Positions 63,183 through 64,000 of a stretch of 64,000 nucleotides of DNA are shown here, one piece after another. Source of the stretch: Cedecea neteri (GTDB lineage Bacteria > Pseudomonadota > Gammaproteobacteria > Enterobacterales > Enterobacteriaceae); the NCBI RefSeq assembly GCF_000757825.1, contig NZ_CP009451.1, positions 2,232,001 through 2,296,000 of the forward strand. Reading direction: 5' to 3'. Position numbers and translations under genes: made by a program. The notes beneath the pieces are model-generated. The model was not told where the DNA came from. It saw nothing but the letters and a program-made list of their open reading frames with translations, and searched no databases. Numbering within the stretch: the first letter of the stretch is position 1; each line of letters opens with the position of its first letter.

Positions 63183-63207
63183 CCCCCTCTCCCTTCCGGG
63201 AGAGGGA
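63183..63207. repeat. Solo REP-type hairpin between acs and yjcH (R10)
   Basis: CCCCCTCTCCCTTCCGGGAGAGGG: a single hairpin without the outer TAACCC or GGCCC arms. Confidence 0.75.
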
Positions 63208-63252
63208 ATAACTACAAATACCTACCCTACAAAAACCTCTGGAGATTCTGTG

Positions 63253-63567
63253 ATGAATGACACCATTTATCAGCGGATAGAAAGCAGTGCGCATTTCAGG
63301 GAGTTGGTTTCCAAAAGGCAACGGTTTGCCGCCATTCTGTCACTGATTATGTTAGTGATTTACGTTGGTTTTATTTTGCTGATTGCCTTCGCGCCCGCGT
63401 GGCTTGGCACCCCGCTTCACGCCGGTACCAGCGTCACGCGAGGCATCCCTATCGGCATCGGCGTTATCGTTATTTCCTTCCTGCTCACCGGGATTTATGT
63501 CTGGCGTGCTAACGGCGAATTTGACCGCCTGAACAACGAAGTGCTGCGTGAAGTGGGGGTTAAATGA
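63253..63567 (+). CDS. yjcH: Inner-membrane protein YjcH (DUF485)
   Basis: A 104-residue DUF485 protein with two membrane segments (about 27-47 and 66-86): [22 protein letters not shown], then [31 protein letters not shown]. It stands between acs and actP in E. coli also and is thought to assist ActP. The ATG at 63253 has GGAGA before it. Its stop overlaps the actP ATG. Confidence 0.94.
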   Translation: MNDTIYQRIESSAHFRELVSKRQRFAAILSLIMLVIYVGFILLIAFAPAWLGTPLHAGTSVTRGIPIGIGVIVISFLLTGIYVWRANGEFDRLNNEVLREVGVK

Positions 63568-64000
63568 AACGTTTTCTTGCGGTTTTTGCCGCTCTGCTGC
63601 CGGCCGGAGCCTTCGCCGCCGATGCGATAACCGGCGACGTGCAGCGCCAGCCAACCAACTGGCAGGCGATCATCATGTTCCTGATTTTCGTCGCTCTGAC
63701 GCTGTATATCACTTACTGGGCGTCCAAACGCGTTCGCTCCCGCAACGACTATTACACCGCAGGCGGCAATATCACCGGCTTCCAGAATGGCCTGGCCATT
63801 GCCGGTGATTTTATGTCGGCCGCCTCGTTCCTCGGGATTTCCGCGCTGGTGTATACCTCGGGTTATGACGGCCTGATTTATTCGCTGGGCTTCCTGGTCG
63901 GCTGGCCGATTATCCTGTTCCTGATAGCCGAACGCCTGCGTAACCTGGGCCGTTATACTTTCGCCGACGTGGCGTCTTATCGCCTCAAGCAGGGCCCAAT
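63564..64000 (+). CDS. actP: Acetate permease ActP (5' part)
   Basis: The first about 145 residues of the sodium:solute symporter ActP: signal-like N-terminus ([18 protein letters not shown]), then [23 protein letters not shown], the SSF block [40 protein letters not shown] and the start of the next membrane segments. It imports acetate and glycolate. The gene runs out of the window. Confidence 0.95.
   Translation, partial: MKRFLAVFAALLPAGAFAADAITGDVQRQPTNWQAIIMFLIFVALTLYITYWASKRVRSRNDYYTAGGNITGFQNGLAIAGDFMSAASFLGISALVYTSGYDGLIYSLGFLVGWPIILFLIAERLRNLGRYTFADVASYRLKQGP

Noticed and set aside
12107..63207. CRISPR array from the recurring GGGAGAGGG units
   Set aside because: The units are scattered singly or in inverted pairs across the window, not in regular direct arrays with spacers, and no cas genes are present.

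Overview
The window reads as a chromosomal segment of a member of the Enterobacteriaceae that is not obviously E. coli itself. Many genes match E. coli K-12 proteins in length and motifs: dsbD, yjdC, tRNA-Phe (pheU position), crfC-yjcZ, yjdM, yjdN, phnF-phnP, yjdP, rpiB/rpiR-alsBACEK, fdhF, gltP and acs-yjcH-actP. Their order is that of the 92-94 min part of the E. coli map, read from the dsbD side towards acs. The genus cannot be fixed from the sequence alone.

Positions 1-1088 are the dsbD end, yjdC and tRNA-Phe. From the tRNA to crfC (about 1.1-26.6 kb) the content differs from E. coli and looks like an accessory or rearranged block. It holds asr-ydgU; an ArnT-like glycosyltransferase; an iron-regulated haem operon with anaerobic haem degradation (receptor, chuT, chuW, chuX, chuY); an AT-rich orphan PD-(D/E)XK nuclease gene; yghU; the sitABCD Mn/Fe transporter behind two MntR-like boxes; a D-amino-acid salvage cluster (RpiR regulator, RidA, N-acyl-D-amino-acid deacylase, D-serine-dehydratase-like enzyme); a beta-glucoside PTS operon (EIIB, GH1, EIIC); an IS110 copy; and a divergent SDR/HxlR pair.

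From 26.6 to 47.9 kb the E. coli-like backbone returns: yjcZ-crfC with an upstream WYL regulator, yjdM, yjdN, a C-P lyase operon phnFGHIJKLMNOP that lacks the phnCDE transporter genes at this place, yjdP, and the D-allose system. At 47.8-55.7 kb a hybrid sensor kinase and an OmpR-type regulator bracket a sugar ABC transporter plus D-lyxose-isomerase-like gene, suggesting a two-component controlled pentose system. fdhF follows, with an in-frame selenocysteine TGA and a sigma-54 promoter, then a second IS110 copy, gltP, acs, yjcH and the start of actP.

Two patterns overlie the genes. About ten intergenic spaces carry a BIME-like repeat made of two inverted CCCTC...GGGAGAGGG hairpins, with one GGCCC-type and one TAACCC-type outer arm in most copies. 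Both 1200-bp IS110 copies sit in the GGCCC arm of such a repeat at a CT core, and the non-coding end of the element contains guide-like segments matching that target and the element's own ends, as expected for a bridge RNA. A larger repeat, present in inverted orientation near 12.1-12.4 and 20.5-20.7 kb, brackets the sit and D-amino-acid genes.
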